DNA of 64,000 nt from Glossina fuscipes. Lineage: Eukaryota; Arthropoda; Insecta; Diptera; Glossinidae. Shown one piece after another: positions 48,321 to 59,347 of this stretch. Numbering within the stretch: position 1 is the first letter of the stretch; each line of letters opens with the position of its first letter. Position numbers and translations under genes: made by a program. The notes beneath the pieces were generated by a model. The model was given only the letters and a program-made list of their open reading frames with translations, was not told the DNA's origin and made no database searches. The DNA is taken from assembly GCF_014805625.2 (NCBI RefSeq), contig NW_023998422.1, positions 9,617,790 through 9,681,789 on the forward strand. The letters run 5' to 3'.

Positions 48321-50818
48321 AATAATAATAATAATTTTATGAAATAAATGAAAATATTTGTGAGTTTCTTTTACGAATCTCTTAATAAATCTCTAAACTT
48401 ATTCTCTTCTCATTGTCAAGTGAATACTGTTTGTCCATCCATGCCTTTATGTCAATTCTGCTCAGTTGAGATGAGTCCTTCGAAAATCTTCGCCGCTCCA
48501 TGTATAAAATTTCAAATTACTTTTAAACGCTTAGTGTGATTCTCGAAAATTTTGGCGCCTCTCAATGCTCGCACGCTACTCTCGACAGTCTGATGCTTGG
48601 TCAGAGTAATACGTAAAAGTATTTAGATTTATCTGACACCCATTTCACTTGAAAGCCTTTATTAGCGTCTGTTCCTATTGAAACTTGATTTTCTAGCGAC
48701 TGGGGAAAGCTGTCATAACCTCAAGTTCAAATGATTTCCATGATATTACATCTACAAGGGGAAGAGAAATCTCTTCCAATCTTTTCTATAACCAGTCACG
48801 TGACCAAGAAGGACAAAAGATGCCAAAAACACATGATGCAATTTAAAAGAAATCTAAAGTGAAGCGAACTGTTACTGTCGCTAAAAGAAACGAAGTTTCG
48901 CGAAATTCCAAAGAAGCTGATAACTTAATGTGAAATCTATTACATAATCATTAAATAGCGCGAAAAGAGAGCAAAATAACCGAACCAAGTTGACAATGAC
49001 GAGTAATGTAGAAAATTGTAAATGAATGCATTTGTCTTAGCCACTGGCAGATACAATCAATACCTCTTAGACTATCGTAATTTTGATTTCATTTAAAAAT
49101 ATATGCAATCAGCTTAAGTTAATAGTAGTGTTTCGAATAATAAGAGATTAAGTAACTTATAGATATGTAGATAATCTACGGATAAGATATCAAAATAGAT
49201 GCACAATATATGACACAAAATGTATGCAAAAATTTCATCACTAACGTTCTACTTAAATGTGCACACACACACACACACTCCTACTCATATGAATGATTAT
49301 TTATTCATTCAATGCAGTGCAGTGGTATGAGAAATGTTCATAAAATAATTAGTGAGAAGCATTCGTATACCGATTCTTTTACATATATATAAAATATATG
49401 TATGTATTCGTATACTATGATATCTAGATATCTCTTGTAAATTTGGTTGCCTTCAAATTATAACTGGTTTCCTATAGTAAAAGAATTGCACGCATACACG
49501 TATACGTATTATGTATAGCCCTGCATGCATAAAATTGAACTTTCTTGCGTTATATGTACACCTAGAGAATGCGCATGTATGGGGTTTTAGATGACACGCA
49601 CAAACATACCTATACACAACTAAGCAGCCATATTATACACTTTATGTATGAATGGGTTTAGGGTTTAGGTTCTATGCCATTATTATTGCGAAAGAAAAAC
49701 CAAAAAAAAAAAAAAAAAAAGGGAAGACGAAGAAGAAGAAGAAGAAAAAAAGAAAATAAATAGAGCAAGAAATAATATTACAGCAGCAATAATGATGATG
49801 CGCACAATACGCTACCGTTTATATGCAGTCATAAGGTATGTATACACATATACATATTAACATATATTCACATATATATAGGTACATAGAGGCACATATG
49901 AAATTCATACTGATAGGGTTTGTAGGGTATATATAAATAAAAACATACGCTTAAGCGCTAACGATATGATCTTATATTTTACACATGTACTTATTCCATA
50001 TCAAAAAATGTATGCATATATGTATGTGTGTGCGTTGAATATGTGACTGCGTGTACAAGGTGTTTATTATACCCTTCTTCCTATTTATGTAATATAATAT
50101 AAAACTTTCTCCTTTATATGCTATGCATCAGAAAGAGATGACTATGCATATAAGTTATTACATCCAATACAATAAGGGTGTATGTTGGTTTACTCTCTCT
50201 CCCTTTCTTTCTTTCTTTCTTTATTTCCCTCTCTCTCACTCTCTCTCTCTCTCTCTCTCTTCTCAATTTCTCTCACAATGTAAAAGAGAACGGAAGTGGT
50301 TCTACGCAGAGAAAATGCAATGAAAGAAGAACTAAAATGAAAATAAGAACAAAAAGTCAACAACAAAACCGGAATTAAAATTTTCTTAAATCGTTCGGGA
50401 TTCCATGAAGCCATAATAACAATAACAACAACAACACCCATAGCATGCAATGCAATTTAAAAGTGTCGCTGCCATTGATGCCTTCACATTTTTTCGCTTC
50501 TCTATGTGGTGGATGGATATCTTTAATACACTAATGCATAATCTATGCTCTATATACATATCGCAAATGCTTATGTATCTCTAACTAAACATATTCTATT
50601 TGCGTTTTTATCATATTTTCAGCTTATTATATATATTTTCATTTAAAGCAAGAAAAAAACCCTTTTATATGTAAATATGACTTCCAATGCAAAGACTTCG
50701 CTGGAGATGTAAAGCTAAGACTAAGACAAGAGCTTAGGTGTTTTGTATATTTTTGCTTAAGCCGACGTCTAGCTTGAAAAAGGCATTTATTGATAAATAT
50801 TTGGTGCAATATAGTTTA
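48321..50818. other. Gene-free stretch with microsatellites
   Basis: AAT units (48320-48336), an (AC)n run (49260-49278), an A run (49708-49726) followed by GAA units, many TATG/TACA stretches (49380-50040), and a CT array listed separately. No exon was recognised. Confidence 0.55.
50196..50262. repeat. (CT)n and (CTTT)n microsatellite
   Basis: CTTT units lead into a CT array of about 20 units. It makes Ser/Leu-rich and Arg/Glu-rich ORFs on the two strands, both artefacts. Confidence 0.9.
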
Positions 50819-51380
50819 TTACTCAAAAAGTATTCCACACACTATTCCACTACAAATTTCTCTCATCATTCTGGCAACATAGCGATACTGTGGTTTAGGA
50901 GGGAGCCAATCATCGATTTATTTTCGCACCTCTTTAGCATTTTGAAACCGCGTGCCAGCCAAGCCACGCTACATCGACATGGATAAATGGCAATCAGAAG
51001 GCACTATGACCGTTGAGTACGAAGAGTATGACCGAATTTCTCATTCAACCTGCAACAGTGTTATCCTTGGAAACTCTTGCAACGAATAGCCGAACGTGGT
51101 CATGCAAGTTAATGACTATCTGTCTGTTAGCCGTTGTCGCTGATCTTTTTTGCAACACTTTATCGCGCAATTTGATCGGTTGACATCGGTAGATAACTGC
51201 GATAACAATTCCATTCGGTTCTAGACACACTACACTTTGCTGATGCCGCACATGCGCAGCAAAATTTATAGTTCCCCTAGACTTTTTGCGCTTGGGATTG
51301 TCGTAGTAGATCCAATTTTCTACGCCACAGAAAACTCTTCTTTTTCTGTCTGGCAGCAATTTGAACCGTTGCATGGTTAG
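50819..51380 (-). pseudogene. Mariner transposase remnant
   Basis: On the minus strand, 51374-51045 is open and reads, in mariner order, LLPDRKRRVF, then ENWIYYDNPKRKKS (family pattern DEKWIxYDNPKRKKSW), then VIAVIYRCQPIKLRDKVLQ, then INLHDHVRLFVARV (family pattern LQHDNARPHVAxV). Further down, about 50960-50819, IDDWLPPKPQ and a tail ending GILFE match the end of mariner transposases (LDDWxxSKPxxFF ... AYFE) with the stop at 50821-50819. The first catalytic Asp position (GDE) now reads GVE, and the DHHLF/DYHLF segment is scrambled, so it is inactive. The N-terminal DNA-binding part is absent upstream. Confidence 0.85.
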
Positions 51381-53199
51381 CGCCTGAATAATTCAAGAAA
51401 GGTGAAAATCATAAAATTTAACCGATGTGTACATTAATACTTCGCTTTACTTAATCATTTTCACCAATAGATGTCGCTGATCAAAATACATGCAAACGCC
51501 TATTAAAATTAATCAAATGCTGCTATGGAGTCCTGGTCGATCAATATTGTTCGATGAATGATTGCAGTCTGTTGTGGAAGACAATTTGCATCCAACAAAG
51601 TAAGAAAAATCCTCCTTGCATTTTAATCATATAAAATCGACATTTATGTGAGGGTGTAGTAAATAAAGTTATATATGAAGCATATGAAAATTGAACGAAT
51701 TGATTCGCCTAAGAATTGTTTACAAGGAATCAATTTAAATTTTTCATTCTATTAAGCAATGTGTATACATATTTATGTGTTATGTATGTATGTATATATT
51801 TATTAGTAAATTCTGCAGTGTACAACACATGTAGTTAAATAACAACAATTCTCCAAATAAAATGACTACGGTGTGCTTTATGCGAAGGCTTAATGTAGAA
51901 CATACCAAAAGTGCCGAAAACACAAAGGAGTTTCTGCAAAAATGGATTGACATCTAATAAAATTGCTGTCCTTCTCCAAGGGAAGAGTCAGCTTTAACAT
52001 ATAGTTTTTATATCATATAGTTGAGGGCAGTGAGATGGAAGGCCTGCTCGGTATACTTTATGTCTTCATCGAATCAGCACTTACTGTAACTATGAACCGT
52101 TATTAAGCTATGATCCACCGCACTGAAAATTCAACGCGCATGTGCCCATTTAATTATCGCCCTTACTAACTATTTGGCTGTCTGTTAGCCAGTAAGTAAA
52201 GCCTCACACATGTGTGTTACGAGAGTTTACGTAATATTGTAATAAATGTCTAGCTAAGTAAAACTCATACACCTATGTTGTATGAGGGCTTATGTAATGT
52301 TTTGATAATTGTGTGAGTCGTTAAGATGTTTGCGACGGTCGCTTAGTACATCATAGCGTCTGACATCGTCTACATACCACAGTCATTTATTGGCTTACAG
52401 CGACTAAGTATGGTAAAGTATGGTAAACTATGGTACTGGTGTCCCATCGTGACAAGGTTAGAAGGTAACACGAACGGTGCCAGAAGATCGGCAACGGTGA
52501 CCAGTTTCAATGACTAGAGTGTTTGTGGTCGACTTTGAGAATCAAAAGTTCCTCATAATTGCTTCTGCGTTTATGTAAAAGTTTGATGAGGTGTGATGCG
52601 CTAATTCGATGCTCCCCCCGATACGCGTACCGGCAAAGACTTTAACTTCAATATATGCTAAAATAGCGGCAGTAATAAAGTAACAATAACTAATGCCTGC
52701 CAATGAATCTCGAAACCCGGCATTCCCATGTTCTTCCAAATTCAGCTTCTTTGAACGCAGCTCTTGCTTCTTCTTCTATTACCCATCCATTACGAGAAGT
52801 AAGTGATTACATTTTTCTTCTTTTTTTTTTTTTATACATTTCTTGATATGATTGCGTACTAAGTTGTATTGTATGCTATTTAAAACACAATAATTTTCCC
52901 CTCTCCTTGTGGTGTGTATGTATGATTTCACCTATGATTCTCAGCCCTGTCTAATTTCAAATCTTACGCAGCCACGACATTCACGCCTCTACGCTATTCA
53001 CTATTAAGTGTAGGGGTACTTCGTTTTAATGCACACATATGTGAATGTGAAACGTAGCGTGCGCAGGCTTAAACAGCTTCGTTATCTCGAATATTTTTCA
53101 AACAAATATTAATAATAGCTTTCCTTGATTTAGTCAATGCCCTTCGATGTGTCAAGAAGCACTCTAACCGCTTTTTATTCTGGAACCTCGTTTTCATTC
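51381..53199. other. Gene-free stretch
   Basis: No exon was recognised. A short tandem of gtatggtaaa units occurs at 52405-52435. Tandem-like variants of a catgtgtgttacgag / ctatgttgtatgag block (gag-ttatgtaat endings) occur at about 52205-52310. Poly(T) at 52820-52833. Confidence 0.55.
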
Positions 53200-53576
53200 C
53201 GAATGACATTCGCATACGCTTGACTTTCGGTGGCGACCATCTACCAGCGGAAGTTGAACTGTGCATCTAGTAAATCCTCATCTCTTCACATACATGACTG
53301 CTTGATTACGCAATAAACCATCCAATTTAACGTTATATAATCCCTTTCTTCTTCTACTCACTACGCAACGGCAACGGTCACACCAATACGCTAAACACAA
53401 TTGCTCGAAGAAAGCATTGTTTAATTTAGATTTTTTTCACTGTCAGTGCTTAACATGCTCCGCTTGCCATTCGATTGTAAGGTTGCGCAGATTACAGGTA
53501 TCAAAGTCGAAAGTATCAGATGAAAAATAAATTTAAAAATCAATTCGCGCTTATTTGCATTCGACGTGTATATGTT

Positions 53577-53588
53577 ATTTGCAACTGA
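53577..53588 (+). repeat. Left target-site duplication of SINE
   Basis: ATTTGCAACTGA, matched 11 of 12 by ATTTGCAATTGA at 53772-53783 on the other side of the element. Confidence 0.72.
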
Positions 53589-53743
53589 GCCGCCTGAGTA
53601 GCCGAAGGCGGTGAATCTCGACTAGCAAGTCAATGGTCGTGGGTTCGAATCTCAAGTGCGGTAGAGTTTTTAATAAAAAGCCGATAGCCTTAGATGCTAG
53701 TGCTTTTAAGAATTTTTAGTCTTAGAATTTATTTCTCTGGCGA

Positions 53744-53771
<28 letters not shown>
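53589..53771 (+). mobile_element. tRNA-derived SINE, best copy
   Basis: A 183-bp element between 12-bp direct repeats with one mismatch. Its head is tRNA-like, with a B box GGTTCGAATCT (53642-53652; consensus GGTTCGANTCC) and an A-box-like TAGCCGAAGGCGG (53599-53611) about 30 bp before it, as in an internal RNA polymerase III promoter. A tRNA-unrelated body follows, and the 3' end is (AAT)n. The body matches the minus-strand copy at 128-300. The duplicated segment at 43560 represents the empty site, which supports real insertion. SINEs use a LINE's reverse transcriptase; the (AAT)n tail suggests a partner that does not need poly(A). Confidence 0.82.
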
Positions 53772-53774
<3 letters not shown>

Positions 53775-53927
53775 TGCAATTGAATGCTTTATGGCATCAA
53801 ATGAAAACGCACGAACGAACGAATGAAGGAACGAACACTTTTAGTTGAAAATGATGCAAACGCAATCAAATCGTCGCAGTATGATCCCAAACACTACTTT
53901 GCATTGCCAAAAGTCAATTTTAGGACA

Positions 53928-53930
<3 letters not shown>

Positions 53931-53962
<32 letters not shown>
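53931..53962. repeat. (CT)n microsatellite
   Basis: About 16 CT units. Confidence 0.92.
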
Positions 53963-53965
<3 letters not shown>

Positions 53966-54728
53966 ATTTCCATTATTAAAATCGAGTAGTCGGTACTCCA
54001 AGTTGAAATTGCATAGTCCTATGGAGCTTATTTCTATTGATTGATTTAGCAGGAAAGAACATGTCTCAAAAGAGAGTTGACATGGAAAAGGCGGATAACG
54101 GTAAGCACATATAATATATATACAAAATTAGAATGCTCTAAAAAATTAAGAATTGTGATTAGAGAATGTAGTATAGGGTATTGAATAGTCGGCCTAGAGC
54201 GATTATAATGTCTTCACTTGTATTGATCGACAGAAATGTAGAAAATCTTTGCAAAAGATTGCCTTACAGTTCGTTTACTTCTTTTGAGGTTATGTCCTAA
54301 AATTTGGTCCAGCTTTTCGAATAGTTCCGTTCTACTATGTAATTGATGCTGTACCACATACTTCGAAAACGCTTACGAAATATTTGTGACATTCCCGGCA
54401 ATTAGTCCTGCGACTAAGTGTAGCAAAAAGAATTGAATATTTCCGAATTTTAAATTTAAATCGAAAATAATTTACTCATCAGGAATCATTGCATAATACA
54501 TTCTATATGTGTGTGTGTGGTGTTCTGTTAATCAACGACATCATGTTGTATGTTGATTGGTGTTCTTTTTGTTTTTGTGTGTTTGTGCGTGCAGGAGATA
54601 GTAAGCAACCTGAATTAGGTGTATACCTATACACACGTACACTATGGCATGCATATATATCTACATATATATATATATATATATGCGTACGTGTACTTTG
54701 ATATTAGTGACGAAGATGTGACAATGAC

Positions 54729-54773
54729 GATGATAATAATGATGATGATGATGATAACTATGATGATGGCAAC

Positions 54774-54805
<32 letters not shown>
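54729..54805. repeat. (GAT)n microsatellite
   Basis: GAT triplets with AAT, AAC and GGC interruptions; the purest part is 54775-54803. It produces poly-Met and poly-Ile ORFs that are not genes. Confidence 0.9.
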
Positions 54806-55080
54806 CAATGATGTTCTTGTTGATTTGAATGATCAAGTTACACGAGCACGTGGGAGTAATTTTCTTGCAATTAGGATGCGATTACGATAATATGAGCGCA
54901 CATACTCAAACACACATACACACATATACTTATATATATGTTTGTATAACTTGATGCGACTTTTGGTCTTTAAGTATAGCATGAAAGGGTAATTGAAGTA
55001 AGAAACATGGCACGCATAACAGAGAATGAGTTGTAGTTTATGCCATGAAATTCGATGTGTGCGTTGCGGTACTATATTGC

Positions 55081-55128
55081 ATAGTATAGTATAGTATAGT
55101 ATAGTATGGTATGGTATGGTATGACATG
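55081..55128. repeat. (ATAGT)n to (ATGGT)n pentanucleotide array
   Basis: Five units of ATAGT change sharply into four of ATGGT, which shows a point mutation spread by slippage within the array. Confidence 0.9.
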
Positions 55129-55849
55129 GTGTTGCCACGTGTCTCTGTCACCGAGAGTCTATATTATACATTATAACAAACAGATGTTATTACCATTGGA
55201 CGCATGCAAAAAGAAAGTTCTAAACAGCAAACGGCAAAGAAATTGAAATTTTTTTTTTTTTTTTTCTCTTTTGCTTTTATAAAATTTAAGCAGAATTAAT
55301 TCTTGGCAGTTTTCTTAAGCCATGAGCGCGCATAGCATACGTTCTTCTTGAAAGTAGCAGCAGCTTTGGAAGCATCTTTTCTCTGTTTTTTGCTTTTTTT
55401 TTCGAGGTTGGGTTGAAATAATAAACATGTAAAGTAGCAGTAACTACAAGAACGATTACAACAAGAACAACAACTGGTGGTTAAGCGAAGTGTAAAATAT
55501 TGTTACAGTTATTGTTTTCAAAATTATAGGTTTTTCCTTATAAGCGGGAGTGTGCTGTACAGCACAAGTCAAAGAGAATAGACTAGAGGGTAGAAGGTCG
55601 ACAGGGAAGAAGAGTAAAGTCAGAGATTTGCATCTTATTTAAATGTTTTTTCTTTGCAAGCGTTTGATTGACTTTTTGTTGTTTCTTTGAAATTTTATGT
55701 CTTACATCCATCTCACCGAAAAATGTTAGGATTTATTAAGTTTATCGTTCAGTTTGTATGATGTTACGAAATACGAATCAAGATAGTAATATGCCCTTGC
55801 CAGGGGTCTGACCGCCAGTCACTTCATTTTCGTTAGAGCTGTTGTAGAA

Positions 55850-56460
55850 GTGCTTATACGAGATAAGCGCAAAATTCAAAGTCGATTTGGATAGGTCTGT
55901 CCATCTGTCCGCAAAATAATGATTCATCAGTAAATACTTTATATGGAAATTTGAGAATAAGAAAACTTGAAAATAATAATTACGCATGATAAACGCAAAA
56001 TTCGGAACACATCTAAATATGGCTGTCCATCCGTCTACCGTCAATTTTGAAAACTACATTTGTATTATTCAAAAAGTGTTCATGTTCGATAAGAGCGATA
56101 TTTTGAGCCAAATTATTTATGGGCACCCGTCCTTCTATCGCTACTATTTAGAACCCTTCCAAAGTGCTCTTGTACTGCACATAACGTTCGCAATTTTTCA
56201 ATCTATAGATTGTCTGCTTGTGCGTCCGTTGCCAGCACTTAGAACTCTTAGACATTTATATATTAAAGCCTCATAAAGTTATATTTATTCACCCTATTTA
56301 ACCAGTGTAAAACTCGTAGCAGCTTTAAGTATGTACATCTGTCCGTCGAAATTTGTTCGAACATTGTCGAAAGATTACTTATATTTCAACTAATGCTCTT
56401 ATTTGACAAGCATAAAATTCGGAATCGATTTGGCTGCACTCATCCGCCCGCTTGATATCA
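55850..56460 (+). repeat. Diverged tandem repeat, about 100-130 bp units
   Basis: Six degenerate units, marked by ctgtccatctgtccg-like boxes at about 55892, 56022, 56123, 56220, 56335 and 56439. Most are preceded by a gataagcgcaaaattc / gacaagcataaaattcgga block. Spacing is 97-130 bp. No coding function is evident. Confidence 0.6.
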
Positions 56461-59347
56461 ATTATTAGAAGTCATCTCATTGTATTTTTATGTATCAAAT
56501 AAAGTACATGTCTCGTAACCGTAAAATTCGGCCTCTTTCCGGCCATGTGATAAGATCCGAAAATAGTCGCTATCCGCCAAAATCAAAAAAAAGCTAAAAC
56601 TTAGAATAAGTTTTTTTCTGCATACTTACGAGAACTGTATGAAGGTTCTCCGTACAAAATGTCCTTAAACCGATGAACTCTTAACGAAACAAAATGTCTT
56701 ATACATGTTCCTTGCATTTGTTGGGTATCCAAGATTCTCTCTAAGCTCGATTTAATTTCTTTCGTTTATGCCCCACACGCCCTCACCCCCTCCCCACACA
56801 TCGCTTTTATTCAACATTGCTTTGAATAAATTCTTTGAAACTTAGCCTGTAATCCCGAGATGAAAGTTTACTGATTAAGACGTCAGACAGTCAGCCTGCT
56901 TGCGGAAGGATATTGATGGGGGGAAAAAAAAAGTCAATCTATGTAAATATAACACACACCACAGCTACAGCTTTTATTACGTTATGAACACGTTATGGTC
57001 ATGTTGTTCTGCTCTTTGAAAATCAATAAAGAGTGAAAAATGTTTTATTCTCTCGTATCGTTGGCAAGATTTCCTTCTTTTTTTTATTTTCAATAAGTTG
57101 TTACTTAAGGAGTCAAATTTGTGTAACACGTGTTGTGCGGACGGCTGTAAGCACCTTTGCATAAACTTTTTTTTTGGAAAATTGACACTTTTTTCTTTTT
57201 AAACTTAAAATCATTGATAATTAGTCGAGGTTTGAAAAAAATCTTTCTGGCTGTACTTTGATTTTTCTCGGGTCTTAACGCAAAGTTGTAAAATGACATG
57301 TTAAGAATGTTGTTTTGGAGATTGTCTTAGAAAAAAGACACTTCATTCGTATAGCTTTACGCGATCGAACGAAGTTTCACTAGGAGCAGTCTAAGCGGCC
57401 ACGATTACTCCGCAAATATTCTTGTAGGCCTACCTGTGTGGAATTTTTTTTTTCCAATCTTATCAATGAAGTCATATCTGAAATGGAATCTTTTAAACAA
57501 AAAATTAAACCCAACGCAAGAACATGACTTCAACCAAATTTTCCTTGGCTAACTCTGTCAAAAGACGAAAGCACTGATACGACTAAATTGACTTTGAATT
57601 CCTGCTGACCTTCATCGTGTATTTTTACGTAATTGAAAAAGGATTGAATAGAAAGTGAATGCCGAAATGAGACTTGAAATAAATACGTGACTAACTAATG
57701 ATCATCGTGTATTAAAGAAGAAAGAAAGACGGTGTAGGCTTTGTGGGGTGACCAATTTTTGCAATGTCTATGATGTTTCCTTAATCCGGTTATCCCGCCA
57801 ATCTGCGAATTAAACGAATGCTATTAAAAGATTAATAACAAATAATATTAAACGAGTAGCAACAATTTTTTGTTAGAATAAAAGGAAATAAACATATGAA
57901 CCGGAAAATCAGTATGTGCAACAGAAAATCCAGCAGAGTTTACTTTTGGCAACAACAAAGCACTTAATTTTAAAATATAAACGAAGACGCGTGCAAGAAA
58001 ATGTGAACAAAATCGGAAAATGCAATAATATAATTGAGCAGTTCTTTATTTCGACAAAAAATGCAAAAACAAAATCTCCAAATAAAATATATGTACAGCA
58101 GTTATACAAATTATTCATCATTTATTATTTCCACTGGGATGTTTATGGTCGGGGATATTTTTATAATGATTTGGTTTGTGTCACGGAGAATTCTTTAGAA
58201 ACGCAATAATGGAATGAAACAAAATCGAATAACACAACAGATGGCACAGTTTAGAACGTACTGATATGAAAACAAACTGTAAACGATATATAAGACAAAA
58301 ACGATATACAACATCAAAAAAAAACAAAATATAACATCTATACTATAAATAGACACTTCAGACACGTATTCGTTATTTATGCTTAACAATGCCTAACAAT
58401 ACTTAATTTTGCTTAATTTTTCTAAATTTTGAAGTTGGTTAAGACTGGTTAAGGTTGGTTAATTTCGACATGCTTTATGAAACAACAAAATAAAAGGATA
58501 AAAGAATAACAGAATTGCAGAATTTGTAAAAGAACGAAATAAGAGAACATTCGAATAACATAATAATAGCATACAATAACGAAATACTACAAAAATTGAC
58601 TTATAGATATGTACAATGTGTCGAACTTTTTGCTTGTAAAAAGCGAAAACTAGATAGTAATCGCGCAGATGAAAGTTTACTTTCGTCTGTATATGACGTT
58701 TTTGCCAGATAGCTAAATACAAAACCGAAAACTAAATTTTTCATACGTGATTATCCCTTTGATAGAAAGGTTTGTTCTCTGTTATAAAATCCGCTCTATG
58801 TTATTTTTTTTTTTTTTGTAAGATTTGAAGTAATATGCAATCAATAATCAAAATATTTTTTTTCCTACAGCAATAGATACTTTAGCGTAAGTTTTCTTTT
58901 TAATTCTAAAAAAATTGTGAATAAAGAGTCAAGGGTCATAATCTGGTTGAAAGGTGAACCGTATGATTTTTTTACTTTTTCCAGAAATACAACATTGTTA
59001 TGGCTACCAATGCAAACGCACGCAAATTTTTGAAATGTTTGCTAAAAATTTGCTCTCACGCACAAAGCAACGTAAACTATATTTTCATCTACGTACAAAC
59101 ATATTTAATGAATTTTATTTTGAAATTTCATTAGCCACGCATAGCGCACAACGCGCATAACGCAATCTTTGTGTTCGCCCTTAAATTATAACATATTTCG
59201 TATCGCGAATGTTCCACAGTTTTATTCATCAACAATATATCTGTAGAAATGTGTGGGTAATTTCGCAAACATATTAATTGCATATATTAGAAAAAGTTTG
59301 TTTAAATTAATTGAAGAAAAAATAAGGAACTATTGTAATCCTTCGCT
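56461..59347. other. Intergenic region upstream of sec6
   Basis: AT-rich with no confident gene. The 97-codon ORF at 57916-58209 and several minus-strand ORFs are rich in Lys, Ile, Phe and Tyr, as expected from AT composition. Short tandem ggttaag / ggttggttaa units lie at 58432-58464. The sec6 promoter and 5'UTR must lie in the last few hundred bases; no TATA box or DRE was clear. Confidence 0.5.

Larger units (their letters stand above)
53200..53862 (-). pseudogene. Duplicated degenerate segment, copy B (split by SINE)
   Basis: Paralogue of 43178-43655 in the same orientation, 10 kb away, interrupted by the SINE at 53589-53771. The homology resumes after the SINE at atgcttt..gcatc (53783-53797, against 43568-43582) and continues through acttttagttgaaaatgatg (53836-53855, against 43620-43640). 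On minus, the frame 53266-53069 is basic (PKVKRMRMSFGMKTRFQNKK) but other parts contain stops. Family unknown; possibly a retrocopy of a host gene or an old element. Confidence 0.5.
53863..55849. other. Gene-free stretch with microsatellites
   Basis: Apart from the arrays listed separately, there is an AT array (54665-54685), a poly(T) run (55249-55265) and AT-rich sequence. No exon was recognised. Confidence 0.55.

Noticed and set aside
53589..53660. Possible tRNA gene (good B box)
   Set aside because: The acceptor stem and anticodon arm do not fold cleanly, and the element continues with a non-tRNA body, an (AAT)n tail and target duplications, so it is a SINE.
54619..54836. Poly-Met / poly-Ile ORFs
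   Set aside because: Translation of the GAT array.
57916..58209. 97-codon plus-strand ORF upstream of sec6
   Set aside because: Lys/Asn/Ile/Tyr-rich as expected from AT-rich DNA, with an equally long ORF antisense to it.
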